From contig CM077834.1 of NCBI GenBank assembly GCA_039720395.1, positions 1,426,001 through 1,490,000 of the forward strand: a stretch of DNA of 64,000 nucleotides, in the 5' to 3' direction. Numbering within the stretch: the first letter of the stretch is position 1; each line of letters opens with the position of its first letter. The notes beneath the pieces were generated by a model. It had not been told where the DNA came from. It saw nothing but the letters and a program-made list of their open reading frames with translations, and ran no database searches. A program made the translations under genes and the position numbers. Below are positions 1-12,100 of this stretch, piece after piece. Source of the DNA: Liquidambar formosana. Its lineage: Eukaryota > Streptophyta > Magnoliopsida > Saxifragales > Altingiaceae.

Positions 1-1282
1 AGTGGACTGATTAGAATGTTGGAACCTTGAAACCAAGGAGGGTTAGCTACGTTATGTTTAAAAAATTAAAATAAAAATAAAAAAGTGGGGGGAGAGGGGG
101 AGGGGAGCTCTATAGGATATGACCCTGTAATGGCATCCTCTCTGTACTTGATGTGATACATTTCTCATGGTGACATTGGATTGACTACAACAATTACAAG
201 CTGTATCTGATTGTGATAAAGGAAAATAATGAATTTGATTCCTAAATTGAGATAGGATCCCACAGCCTATCGCTATACAGGATGACCCTTACATGGGTCA
301 TATAGTAAAGTCACAACAATTACTCACAACAGACATTACTACATTCAAGCACACTTCCATAAGAAAAATGTCTAGTGCCATTGGCGACATTGCTCTCCTC
401 GTATAAAGAGCATTTTCCACCGACGATGGATCGAAAGCCACCCACACATTAAAGAGGCCGGTAGCATGCCTGAATAATAGGGGAGGGCCTAGGAGACCCA
501 AAAATCATCATGTCCTCTCATGCAAGGTACAATGTAATCTTTCTCCCCCGTCAAAAAAAAAAAAAAAAAAAAAAAAAGGGAAAATGAAAAAGCAAATGAG
601 TCGTGTATTGCACACTCATTATTACACCTTGTTTAATTATATATCCCCTTTTTCCCTACCATAAGTCCAAGACGTTATTCCTTTCTTCATAGTGACATAA
701 GAAACTCTACAAAGGCAAAGCAACTCTCTCCTAACTTTGGGTAGAATTCCCCATTTACATTTCACTTTCTGATTTGAAAATGTACCAAAAATTCTGTTAT
801 GTGGCAAGCACAATTTTAATGGTACAGATTTATTCGCACAATAGTAAACTGTCAATCTTTGATTGATTATCTCTATTGATTACAAAGTTTTATGGAAAAA
901 ATAATTTAAGAGAAAAGCAACTATGTGAGATCCTTTTTCTTTTCTTTTCTTTTTTGACAAGGTAAATGAACTATGTGAGATACTTCATGGTTGCATTGAG
1001 GAGCTCTCTCATTGTTGCTAGGGATATTGCATGACTACCTAGATACGTGCCCTATCACCGGACATAGGACCATCCAAGGGCCCAAGTTCAAAATTTTATT
1101 ATGAAATTCCATTTGATTTGATCATATGTATTGATCAAAATTTGATATACTCTCTCATCCAACAATGCTATATTAGAATTCGATCAACCCATGTGAACCT
1201 AGTATAATATATTTTCTTTTACTAAATTCATACCAATAAGATAGACTTAATATGATAAGTACGATAGAGTTCCCTTCTTATA
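1..1282. other. Intergenic DNA, no gene recognised
   Basis: AT-rich sequence with no supported exon. A 20-plus-base poly(A) run at about 555-577 follows a C/T-rich stretch and could be the tail of an old retroposon reading on the + strand, but no retroposon body could be identified. The short ORFs here lack codon continuity or recognisable motifs. Confidence 0.5.
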
Positions 1283-1640
1283 AGGTTAACCTAACCTAAA
1301 CTTAGGTTAGGTCACCTTTCAAAACCTTACCTATGATCTGAATTTTGTAAAACCAACCATTAGATTAGTTAACCTTATCATGTAAGTGGTGCATGCCAAA
1401 AATTAAGTTAATCTGAGACGGATTGCTATTCGATCCAAAACTTACATTTTTTAGTTAATAACAATCGCTGATTTTAGATATTTATGAATGAAACAACTCT
1501 TAATTTCGGATCAACTTGATTTTTGGCATGCATGACCTTTATATAAAGCAAATCTAATCCAACAATCAACTTTGCAAAATTCAAGTCACATGTAGGGTTT
1601 TGGAGGGAGACCTAACCTAAAGTTAAAGTTAGGCTACATT
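1283..1640. mobile_element. Fold-back MITE with long inverted arms
   Basis: The left arm (about 1283-1420) and the reverse complement of the right arm (about 1500-1640) can be aligned over some 130 bases. Shared landmarks are CCTAACCTAAACTTAGG-like ends, GAATTTTG, TTAGATTAG, and GCATGCCAAAAAT close to the centre. There is no ORF. This structure is typical of a non-autonomous MITE. The superfamily is not clear because no clean target duplication was found. Confidence 0.65.
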
Positions 1641-4246
1641 AACATCATAAAAAGAAGACTCAAGTATGATAATGTAGAACATGTGTTGAATTGCATACTT
1701 AAAATAATTAGAAAAATAATATTGAGAAAGCTGATGACAATTGGGATTAGGGTACCCTCATGGTAAAGGAACTCAAAAGGAAAAAAATCACTGTAGTTTG
1801 GTCTTTTGACCATATCTAATTTACATGTCTACATGCTTCTAAGGCAAGTCTTCTCTCACATACCTTTAGCAAATCCATAGGAAAGTATATAAAGTAGGGA
1901 TTATAGTTTGTGGGAAAGTAGTGAACCTTCTCTAGGTGGTCCATTTAATGGGGTACACAATGTTAAAAGACACATTAAAAGCTAACACATGCAATCATTT
2001 AAAATGAAGGATCCAACGTTCGAAAATGGAGCTTGGACTTTCGCTCTTATTCATTTCAAAATCCCAACGTATACTTATTTTGCCTTTATTCCATGAGACC
2101 ATCACCCATGCCCTGCTGGAGTACATGATAGCATCACACTTGCTATATATAGTTGACACGTGGAACCATGGGGGCACTTTGGTAATTGAGTAAGGAGTTG
2201 GAAAGGTTTTCCACAGAGTGAAAGTGTGCTGCTTTCTTCTGCTCAGGAGAATCTACTGCCATTCTTACCTACCATTTTTCTCTTTCACCTAACAGTGGGG
2301 TACTGGTAGAGCAAAGATACAAGGAATTTCTTATGGATTGAGCACTCACATTAAAGATGGGTGCTTACTGAGTTGGAAAGGAAAATCTCATATCACCCTT
2401 TGGATTTCAGCCATCCAAATCTTGAGATGCTCTTGGTGAGGCCTCATCGAATTGTCGGTGGTTTCCTTTTAGTAAGAACTGAACCACAGAGTTACTGCAC
2501 AATAGATGTGTTTACTAAACCTTAGAAGGTGGATCAGTGAAAGGTTTTGAATTTGACTACTTACTCTTTTAATTTACTTTAGGTGTTATTGTTAACTAAT
2601 GCGGAGTAGATAGTTGTCTTACCTGTGTTAGATTAGTCGAGTCATATATATGTTGAAAAAAGAAATACAATTATAAATGTATATAGACGTGTTTAGTTTC
2701 TACTATGCCAACATTGACCTCGTAGGATAAGAGTGCTCGTAACTTTTGAAAAGAAAAATAATTAAATTAGGATTTCTATTTCTATGATGGACTCAAAAAA
2801 GGTTCTACTACATTGGAGACATGGGTCCTAGGCTAATCCATAGTATTTCTTTTTCTTTATCTTTTTTTAAATTTTTATATATGAAGTTAGGTTGCTAAGA
2901 GCTTGCCCTCATTTTTTTTTGCCATCGGCCCTCCTAATTTTTCATTTGAGCATGTAATCTACTAATGTGAATTTAATCAATACTATATCAAAGTGAGCTC
3001 ACGCACTCCAATCAGAATTCATGAAGAGTTTATCGATTTTGTTAAAAGAAATAGAACATCAAATTTTGCTTGGCACATGTGATCCGTATGAAGTAATATT
3101 CTACAGGAAAATTTTGTAAATGAGACTCTTGAAAAGACCCCTATTAAATGGAGCATGTGTGAAAGAGTTCATTAATACAACTATGAGAGCACTTTGATAA
3201 TGACTCTCTCTTAATCATGAGCGAATTTGGAGCATTAATTTGAAATTTTTTGGATTGTTATCTTATTATGAAGAAGAATAAAACATGATTCACAAGTTTA
3301 GTTTAAAATTTAATCAGCCATTTAAATTTGAACCCAACCACCTTCACACTACAAGCGGCCCAAATTTTTTTTCCCCCAATTTTCAACCCAAAAAAATTTA
3401 AAAAAAAAAAATTGCCCAATTTTATAAAGATTGTAATGATTTTAGTCATTCCATATAGGACCATTCGAAGGTCGGCCATGCTTAAATTAATAGATACCAT
3501 AACCTAATCTTCTCAAACATCAAAATTTCTAATCAAAACTGATGGACCCATTGGACGGTCATGATCTATTCTACAATAAACTATGGTATAGTTTTAAGGC
3601 TTTATGGGGACACCAATGTCCTTCGAGCTATCATTTGGGCTGGATTTTGCCGTGCAGTCCAACGTTCAAAGGGTCCCACAAAAGAGATCACACTTGTCAT
3701 AAACCTCGTTTGGTTTCTTTCCACGCCACGTGGAGGGACTACCTTCGAGTCAAAAGTCAAACAAAGTCTCACCTGATTCAATTTAATCCACCGCTGCACC
3801 ACTGTTCTCATTATTAACGCCGTTTGCTATTATTCCTTTACAATTTATGGTTACTACTTGAACCGGCTGAGATAGGCCAACTCCGACTTGATCGGGGAAT
3901 AGAATTTTAACCCAAGCCCAATCCAATCTAAACTTCAGTCCGAATCATCTCAACTCGAGTTTAATTTTTTAAGGCCTATTTGAGAATTTTGAGAATTGGA
4001 TTAAGTTAGATCCAATCTTTTACTTCTATCTATTGGTTTGTTTTTTTTTGGAGAAAATTAGTCCATCCATTGAATGAATAACTATATCATGGTTATAAAA
4101 GAATAGATATGAACCGAAGACAAAAAATCCTTATAGAAGAATAGATTTTATTTGAATCAAAACTACTATAACATAGTTATAAAATCATGAGTTTTAAGTC
4201 ATTAGAACTAGTCTAATAATAAAGGAGGATGAGATAAAGCTAGGAT
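1641..4246. other. Intergenic DNA, no gene recognised
   Basis: AT-rich. At about 3540-3810 there is a moderately GC-richer stretch containing a CCACGTGG G-box core near 3728. It has overlapping short ORFs on both strands, none resembling a known protein. No RNA gene was seen. Confidence 0.4.
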
Positions 4247-5195
4247 CATGGGCGGAGTCAGGATTTTGTAGTCGGAGGAGGGGCCATTGGCAGGATTCCA
4301 AGAGAACGCCTAGAGTCTCATGGTAGAAAATTAGTGAGGGTTTCTTATTTCTTCAACAAGACATTGGTGGAGAAGGCATGGGGAAAAAAAAGATGCCTTT
4401 GGGAGTTGGAAGGAAGCAAAGGTAAAGAAAATAAAGCCACACAATGTGTTATGGATGATTCAATGAAGGTGGAGGCTATTGCCATTACAAAAATTTCGTT
4501 TTCACCCCACTTAGTTTACAATTTTTAAGGTTTTATGAAAAATAGAAAGATTTTCATGAAAATTAATCACATTGTCTACTATAAAATATTATTTTGAACA
4601 ACTTTGTAGAAGAATTTTTTAAAAAAATATGTCATTTCAATGGATTTTTTTTTTTTTTTTGCCATTTTTCCTGAAATATTCTATAAAAATGAAACAGAGA
4701 TTATAAATTGCCAAAAGTCCACTTAAACAACAAATTTCGGAAAAAATTTTCTTATACAAAGTTGTTCAGAATGATGTTTTCTAATAGACAGTATGGCTAA
4801 TTTTCATAAAAACTGTTACCATATACTATATAGTATAAGATTCATACATGTATTGTACAGCTATACTTAGGAATAATACTGGCATATTCTATGAATATGT
4901 TGAGAATATTCGTAAATATAGCTGTACAACTAAGTAAGAGGTGCAAAAGAATCTTTGTGGTGACAATAGCCCACCTTTTCAACGAAACTACCATAAATTA
5001 AGGTTATTATGGTAAAATGATAATATGAGTTTAGATTTGGTAAGGCACATTCCATCACTTGAGGTAGTCACATGTACAAATTTTTTAAAATCTTGAATTT
5101 TATTAGGCCAAATGTAAAAAATTTCTAATATTTTTGGGGAGGGGGGGAGGGGGGGGCCACATGACCCTCCTATCTTAAGGTAGCTCCTGCCACTA
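4247..5195. mobile_element. hAT-like non-autonomous transposon
   Basis: The left end reads CATGGGCGGAGTCAGG and the right end is the inverse of TAGTGGCAGGAGCTA. Both resemble the CAGTGGCGGAGC termini common in plant hAT elements. Eight bases on each side match at seven positions (GCTAGGAT at 4239-4246, GGTAGGAT at 5196-5203), as expected for an old 8-bp hAT target duplication. No transposase is present. A fold-back MITE lies inside it. Superfamily assignment is by inference from the ends. Confidence 0.6.
4470..4816. mobile_element. Fold-back MITE, family copy 1 (inside hAT-like element)
   Basis: This has the same order of blocks as the copies at 17342-17740 and 42134-42532. They share a TTATGAAAAAT-like stretch, a TTTTGAACAACTTTGTAGAAGAA block and a central ATTTTGGAAAA-type block, and the right half mirrors the left. 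Its ends are more eroded than those of the other two copies, so the boundaries are approximate. Confidence 0.65.
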
Positions 5196-5598
5196 GGTAG
5201 GATTCTGATAAGTTATAGCTTAGAATCCCTTCAATAATACCCAAAAAAAAAAAAAAAGGATAAAAAAAATCACTGAACTTAATTTTTAGGGCCTTAAAAA
5301 AAAAAAGGGCTTTACAGGGCATCGGTTTAGAAAATGCTACTAAATCTGTCCATTAATAGATTCGAAAAATAAATAAATACATAAATAAAAGGTAGTTTGT
5401 CCACTAATCGGGTTGGGTCGGGTTCGGGTTCAGGTTGAACCATCCAAACTGCGGTCCTGTCACAATCTTTCTAAGGACGTTATGACTCCGTTTATTTTTT
5501 GAGCCGTGACATGATATGTAATCTTTATTTTGGTCCAAGAAAGCAAGACAAGGGACCGTTGCTTTCTCATGGGTCTTTTTTTCAATTTTCCCTTCTTC

Positions 5599-5864
5599 TT
5601 CATGACTCTAAGAACACACACACTCTCTCTCTCTCTCTCTCACTCCTCTTCTCCCTCTCTCTCTCTCTCTCTCTAGAGCATTTAATAAGCTTCTTTGTAT
5701 TTTTTGAATGAATGGTCCTTCACAACACACGAGAAGCTTGTTAATTTCACCTTCCATTTTTCTACTTCAGATCAGATCTACTGATCAGCTCCACTCCAAT
5801 TTGATTTTCTTCAATTCATACTTCTTTGCCAGGAATTCGGAGACCCTTCTCGGCCACAACGAAG
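5599..5864 (+). other. Probable 5' UTR exon of the kinesin gene
   Basis: A CT-rich microsatellite stretch (about 5618-5675) leads into sequence ending GAAG before a strong GTAAGC donor at 5865. The next acceptor is at 6126, 30 bases before the kinesin start codon. CT-rich leaders are common in plant 5' UTRs. The exon start is a guess because no clear TATA box was found; the donor site is well supported. Confidence 0.45.
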
Positions 5865-6156
5865 GTAAGCAGTCTTGAAAATTAAACCAACTGCTCTGTT
5901 TCGTATGCCAGCCTTGTATCTCCATTCTGGGTTTGCTCCAACTTTCTGGAGTCTCTCTCTGTGTCCTCTAAATTTTTGTAGAGCCTTAGATGGGTTCAAT
6001 ACCTCTAGTTCTTAGAGCTAGATCAGAGTTTTTCATGGTAGGATGAAATTTCACCAAGTTTATGATTATAATTTATCAATATATATGTACATTTGAACTT
6101 TATTTATTTTTTTCTATATATGACAGTGTTGACAGAGTTTCAGAAGGGTCACGGAG

Positions 6157-9100
6157 ATGCCACAAGAAACCAACTCGTATTCATTATTCACCTCTCCATG
6201 CAAGAACTTGAGAGGATTAAAGAGTTTAATTTCTAGCCATGATGCTTCATACAGTGAGGAGATTATCAATGATGATGAATTGGCTCAGAGAAAAGCTGGA
6301 GAAGCAGGTTAGACTTTTTTTCACATATAATTTCATAGTTCATATGTAACATTAACTCATTATTTTTTAAAGTATCAAATTTATTATTATTTATTATTAT
6401 TATTATTATTTAAAATAATTAATAGATTTGAACCCACATAGTCTCTTTCATAGTGTGACACAAGGAACTGTAATTTTTTTTTTCTTTCTTTTTGATAGCT
6501 TAGAAGTCACATGATTTCGTTTTAAAAAGACATAGTAATTAAGAATTAATGCGGCACATCATGATGTTGTGCAGTTGATTAAAGGCAAAATAAAAATGGA
6601 GTGGTACCCCCGGCCATCCGTCACTTACGGGCGGTTGATTAAATGTAAACTAAAATTGGGGGATCCCCTCACTTATGCTTAAATGGGTCCACCTTGGAAT
6701 GGTGGGGTCCAAACAGGACCCTATGTCATAATTTCCAAGAACACCTTTCATTATTGTACTTCCACTGGAAACCCTGAATTATGAGGAGTTAAATTTCCCC
6801 CCACCCCACCGAACCTCTCGTCTCTCTTTTTTCCCCACTCCATCTAGGGTACCGATGGAAATACTTTGTAGTATAGTTTCAAAGAATGCTATTGATCCTT
6901 ATGTATACTTTCTTAGGATTATGGCTAGCACGATAGTTCATCAGTAAGAATATGCAATATCTAGCTTGATCAATGTATGGGTTTTACAGTTGGCCACACG
7001 CAACACCTAACATGATACGAGTAGTATTTTTTTTTCTTAATTTCTTTTCCTTAATAATATGATGACTTATTAATATAACACATATTTAGAGAGCATAAGA
7101 AGATATATGTATTGATGTGGTAACCACCACATCATGAAGAAAAGAAATTAGAGAGAGAAATGAGCGATTGATCTCTTTTGATTTGTGCGAAGAAATTGGT
7201 GGGTATATAAGTGGGACTTTTTAGAAAAGTTATGAAAAGGTTGGTCATTGTATAGAAACATTTTTGCTATAATAAATATAAAAAAAATGATAAATCTGGT
7301 AGAAGCCAAGAAAGTTTGATTGAATAAATTAGCTAAACTGTTTATATTTGGTCATGATTTAGGTAGGACAAATTCTGTGTCAGAACAATAATCACCAATA
7401 AAAAAGCATACACCAATGTTGCGTGCACATAGGGGCACTTTATGAGCAAAATGGGCCTAACCTTCACGAAATATTTCTGTGTTATGTCCTAATATCATTC
7501 TTCTTGCTAACCCGTTATGAAGACGCTACCCTTCCTACCCCATAGGATAGAGTCCCACCAATTCCCATCATCCCCTTCCTTTCAATCTAATCCTAACAAC
7601 CAGAATCCGATATCCTTTCAATTAGGTGGAGAGAGATGTGCTGATTACGAAAGGTGGAGAGTGATGCAATTGAGCAACCAAGAGGCCCAAATGAGCAACC
7701 AATTGGATCTTGCCTTGATTGGCGGGCGGGTATGGGTACCCGAAATTGATGGGCCCAATTTTTATAATACTCATCATACATAATAAGAACCAATGCTAAA
7801 TCCATTTGCCAGTCCTGATCAGGTTAGGGGTTGTATCTCGTGTATCCCGATATACCTCGTAACCCATTAATGCATATGATACAATTTTCAATATAGATAT
7901 TGATATAAGTTATATTAGCACGTCATCACCTAACTGTCATCCCATCCATCTACTAATGGCCTACCCACTTTTCCAAATTAAAAAAATGACTCTTTTTTTT
8001 TCTTGTTTATTTTAACTCGACGCATTAATTAGTAAATGAAGTGGATGAATCAAATTGGTATCTAGAAAAATGGGAAAAAATAGAGAAAACCTGTAATGCC
8101 CAAGGCCCAAGCTAAAATGGTTTATTCAAGACCATACATAGGTAGCCCAATATCCAATATGGGCCGACGGGCTCCGAATTTGACCATCGTAGTTGGAATT
8201 GAGTGCTGTGTGTGTGTGCGTTTCAGCTTCAAGAAGGTATCAAGCAGCAGAATGGCTCCGGCGGATGGACCACGGTGCATCGGAATCACTGCCCGAAGAA
8301 CCCACCGAAGAGGAGTTCTGTCTTGCACTCCGCAATGGCCTCATTCTCTGCAACGTTCTCAACAAAGTCAATCCCGGCGCTGTTCTCAAGGTATATACAT
8401 ATATGAGCTTGAATTTTCAGTATATGTGAAACTTTATCAGAGTAAATTGATCATTTCTTAGTATGCTTAACTGTAAAGAGTTAACTTGATAATTTCTCAT
8501 GATTTTGAGATGTTGATGCATCTATCTATGTAATAAATAGGTGGTGGAGAATCCTATTATTGCGATTCAGTCGACGGAGGGAGCGGCGCAGTCTGCAATT
8601 CAGTATTTCGAGAATATGAGGAATTTCCTGGTAGCAGTTGGAGAGATGAAGCTCCTGACATTCGAAGCCTCTGATTTGGAAAAGGTTTGATTTTTCTTAG
8701 TCTGCTTCACTTGCAATATAGTAGCATTTCAATATCCTTTGAAATCAGCACTTTTTGATAAGTGCTGGTTTACCCGTTTGCTAATTCTCCTTCAAGTTTT
8801 GGATTTTTTTTTTATTTTTTTGAAAAAAAAAAAAATCATTTTTGGGATGTAAGAAAATTAAAACCTGCACCCATATCAGTTGGCAGCTCAGTCTTTGAGG
8901 TAGACACTTAATACTGTTAAAGTGTGCATTTTAAATTGCAGATTCTTTTTCCCATTATCTGTTTGTTTTGGCAGAAAATAGGTTCTGCAAAAAGTTCTCG
9001 AGGAAAAAAATATTTTTTCCTCTAAGGCTTCATTTATCTTGATGGCTATTTTACCCAAAGTTTGGGCAGAAATTTTATTTCTCGTCCGTTAGTTTTGGGG

Positions 9101-12100
9101 AAAAGAAAGATAGATTTTCACGCCATAAATTCATCTTTTGTTACGAAAAATTTCCTTGGAAATCTGTTGTCTTGAAACAAACAATGGAGCCTCAATTTCA
9201 ATAATCGTATTGTGCCTGTTCTGGCTCTTCTGTGGTTCAATAGTTCATGCTAGTATGCTTGGTTATACAGGGAGGCTCATCAAATAAAGTTGTAGACTGC
9301 ATTCTCTGTCTGAAAGGATACTATGAGTGGAAGCAAGCGGGAGGAATTGGGGTTTGGAGGTATGGTGGGACTGTGAGGATCACATCCTGCCCAAAGGGAT
9401 CACCATCTTCGTTGGTTGGCAGTGAAAGTGCTGATGAATCGCTGGATGACTCTGAATCATCCCAATATGAACAATTATTAGAATTTCTCCATCTTTCTAG
9501 AGAGGTTTCAACTGAAGAATCTAAGGCAGCCAATGCTCTAACTTTCCTCTTTGACCGTTTTGGGCTTGGGCTTCTACAGGCTTATCTTACTGAGAAGGAT
9601 GGACTGGAAGATTTGCCTTTGAATGCAATGGTAGGTAAGAATGTAAGATCCATTTTTTTTCAAAAAATACCATTGTCTTTTATTACTTTTAGTGCATGTA
9701 TGTTCATTTGTTTGATATGAGCATTTGAAGATGAATATGGATTATCTAGAAGTACCAAGGAAAGAAAGAAATTATATATGCATGTGCATAAATGAGGGTT
9801 ATTTTGAACAATTTTAAGCCTTTTGTTATGCAAACTTCAGTTCATATTTCAATCAGACATGAGGCATCTGATATGATGGTATCAAAGAAGCCAAAATCTA
9901 ATATAACTATGGTAATCTCTAAAGGGTTCCAACATGCAAAGGTATGTACTATTATGTAGTCAAGACAATTCCAACTTGATTAGTGTGCGTTGGCTTTAGA
10001 TGGTCTAGGATATTGGCAGACTGTTCTTGAGAAGCTGAAATCTAATATGACTATGGTAGTCTCTAAAGGGGTCCAACATGCAAAGGTATGTGCTGTTATG
10101 TAGTCAAGACAATTCCCAACTTGACTAGTGTGCGTTGGCTTTAGTTGTTCTAGGATATTGGCAGACTGTTTTTGAGAATTTGTTATAACTGTAAAGGGTT
10201 TCATGATCCTTACAATAAACTTCAAATTCAAATCCTCTGCTATGTATATATAGTCATCTTTCAATTAGACACATTATACTTTATAATATGACTTGCAGCA
10301 AACCTTGTACTTTCTTTGAGGCCTCAATGCCTATGCAAATACTTTTACCTTTATCACAATGGCTTCTAAGATTCTATCTACAAATAAAGATTCTTTATGT
10401 TTATGGAATCTGATATTATTCCATTGGTGAAAATTTGTAGGTCATTGATACTGTGCTCAGGAAGGTGGTTGAGGACTTTTCAGCACTGCTCGCTTCTCAA
10501 TGCATTCAGGTATTAGCAATTTTGGAGTATATCACCATATCTGTTGTTAGTTGTTACTGATTCTGCACATAAGTGCTTCCATGCAGTTTATTTTTTATAT
10601 GTCTGCAGAGTCCTTATAATCACACTGACTGAGTTAAAGTTATCTGATTTCTTTCATGACCAATTTCTACAGCTTGGAGTGCTTTTAAAGAAAATATTGA
10701 AAGCTGACTCCATTTCTCTATCAAAATCTGATTTCATAGAAGCCATTACACAATATCTTCGTCAAAGAACTAGTTTAGCATCGAGTGATTTCTCAAAATT
10801 CTGCATTTGTGGTGGCCAACGTGATGAAATTCAGCATAGTTTTAGTCACTCTGCTGGTGATGCAGAATTGATTGATCTTCAACAGAAACAACTTGAGGTA
10901 TGAATACAAGTTCACCGAATTTTGTTGCTCCTTTTTCCTGTTTGATGATTTCTTTTTGACGTTAATTATGGCAAGTATAAATAGGATGATCATCTCTAAT
11001 TATAGAAGATGACGGGTTTTGCCCTTTACTTTCAATATAATACTTCATCAAAAAAATTATAGAAGATGAGGGAAATACTCTATTATTGGTATTCAAATAT
11101 TTCTTAGAGACCAGTCAATTGGTGCCTCATAGCTCCTACACAATGCACATGGCCCCAATGTTGTGCTGTTGGATGAGCCACCTCTCATAGCTATCTTAGA
11201 CTTGCTGTAGTTTAGGTATACTGGCTCCTTGCAGTCTGATACAAGGGTGGAGGGAAGAACGATGTAATATTCTCCCTCCATTTCATATTGACTGTCCTCT
11301 TTGAAAAAGCACATTTTATTAAAAAATCACTTTAAATGCTTTCACACCTCTATATATTACTTAACATTTCAATTTCACCCTCTAGTGTACAAAACATTAG
11401 AAAAAAGGTATAAAAAAAAATATATATATATATATATATAGTTTTTGGTAATTTATACCATGAGTAAGCGTATTTTAAGAAATCAATTAAAATGAAGTCA
11501 TTGACCTTTTTACTAGTACAATCATTTTGAAACAGCCCAAAATGGAAATGAGGACAATTAATATGAAATAAAGGGAGTAATATAATATAATATCTTCTAT
11601 GATCTATGACATAACACTTGTTAATGGGAATAGAGAAACTCTAGTCATGTTCCTTCTTTGTAGTCCAACAATAAATATCAGTTAGAACTATTTATCATAA
11701 ACATCCAATAAAAACTTTTCGAAATCAAAATGTTGCTTAAATGGCCATAAACAACAGGCACTTGAGTCCAAGTCAGATCTTTCATCCTGCCTAGTTGCCT
11801 GCCTCGTCATTCCAACAGCAGCTTTAATCAGTAAGCATGTATCTTTCATATCTCACAATACTATACCGTTTTCTTTTGGGTTGGATATTTTCAGGAGCTA
11901 AAATCATTTTATCTAGAGACAAAACAAGAAGTCAATCAGGTTCAATCAAACTGGCAAGAAGAACTTGGAAGGCTTGGTGAGAACCTAGAAACTTGGTTCA
12001 ACATTGAGATCATACATGTAGTTAAAATGAAAAAGTTTCATAACCTTTTAGTAAATTACATTCTTTGTTGCCTCAGAGCATCATATTAAGGGTCTTGAAG

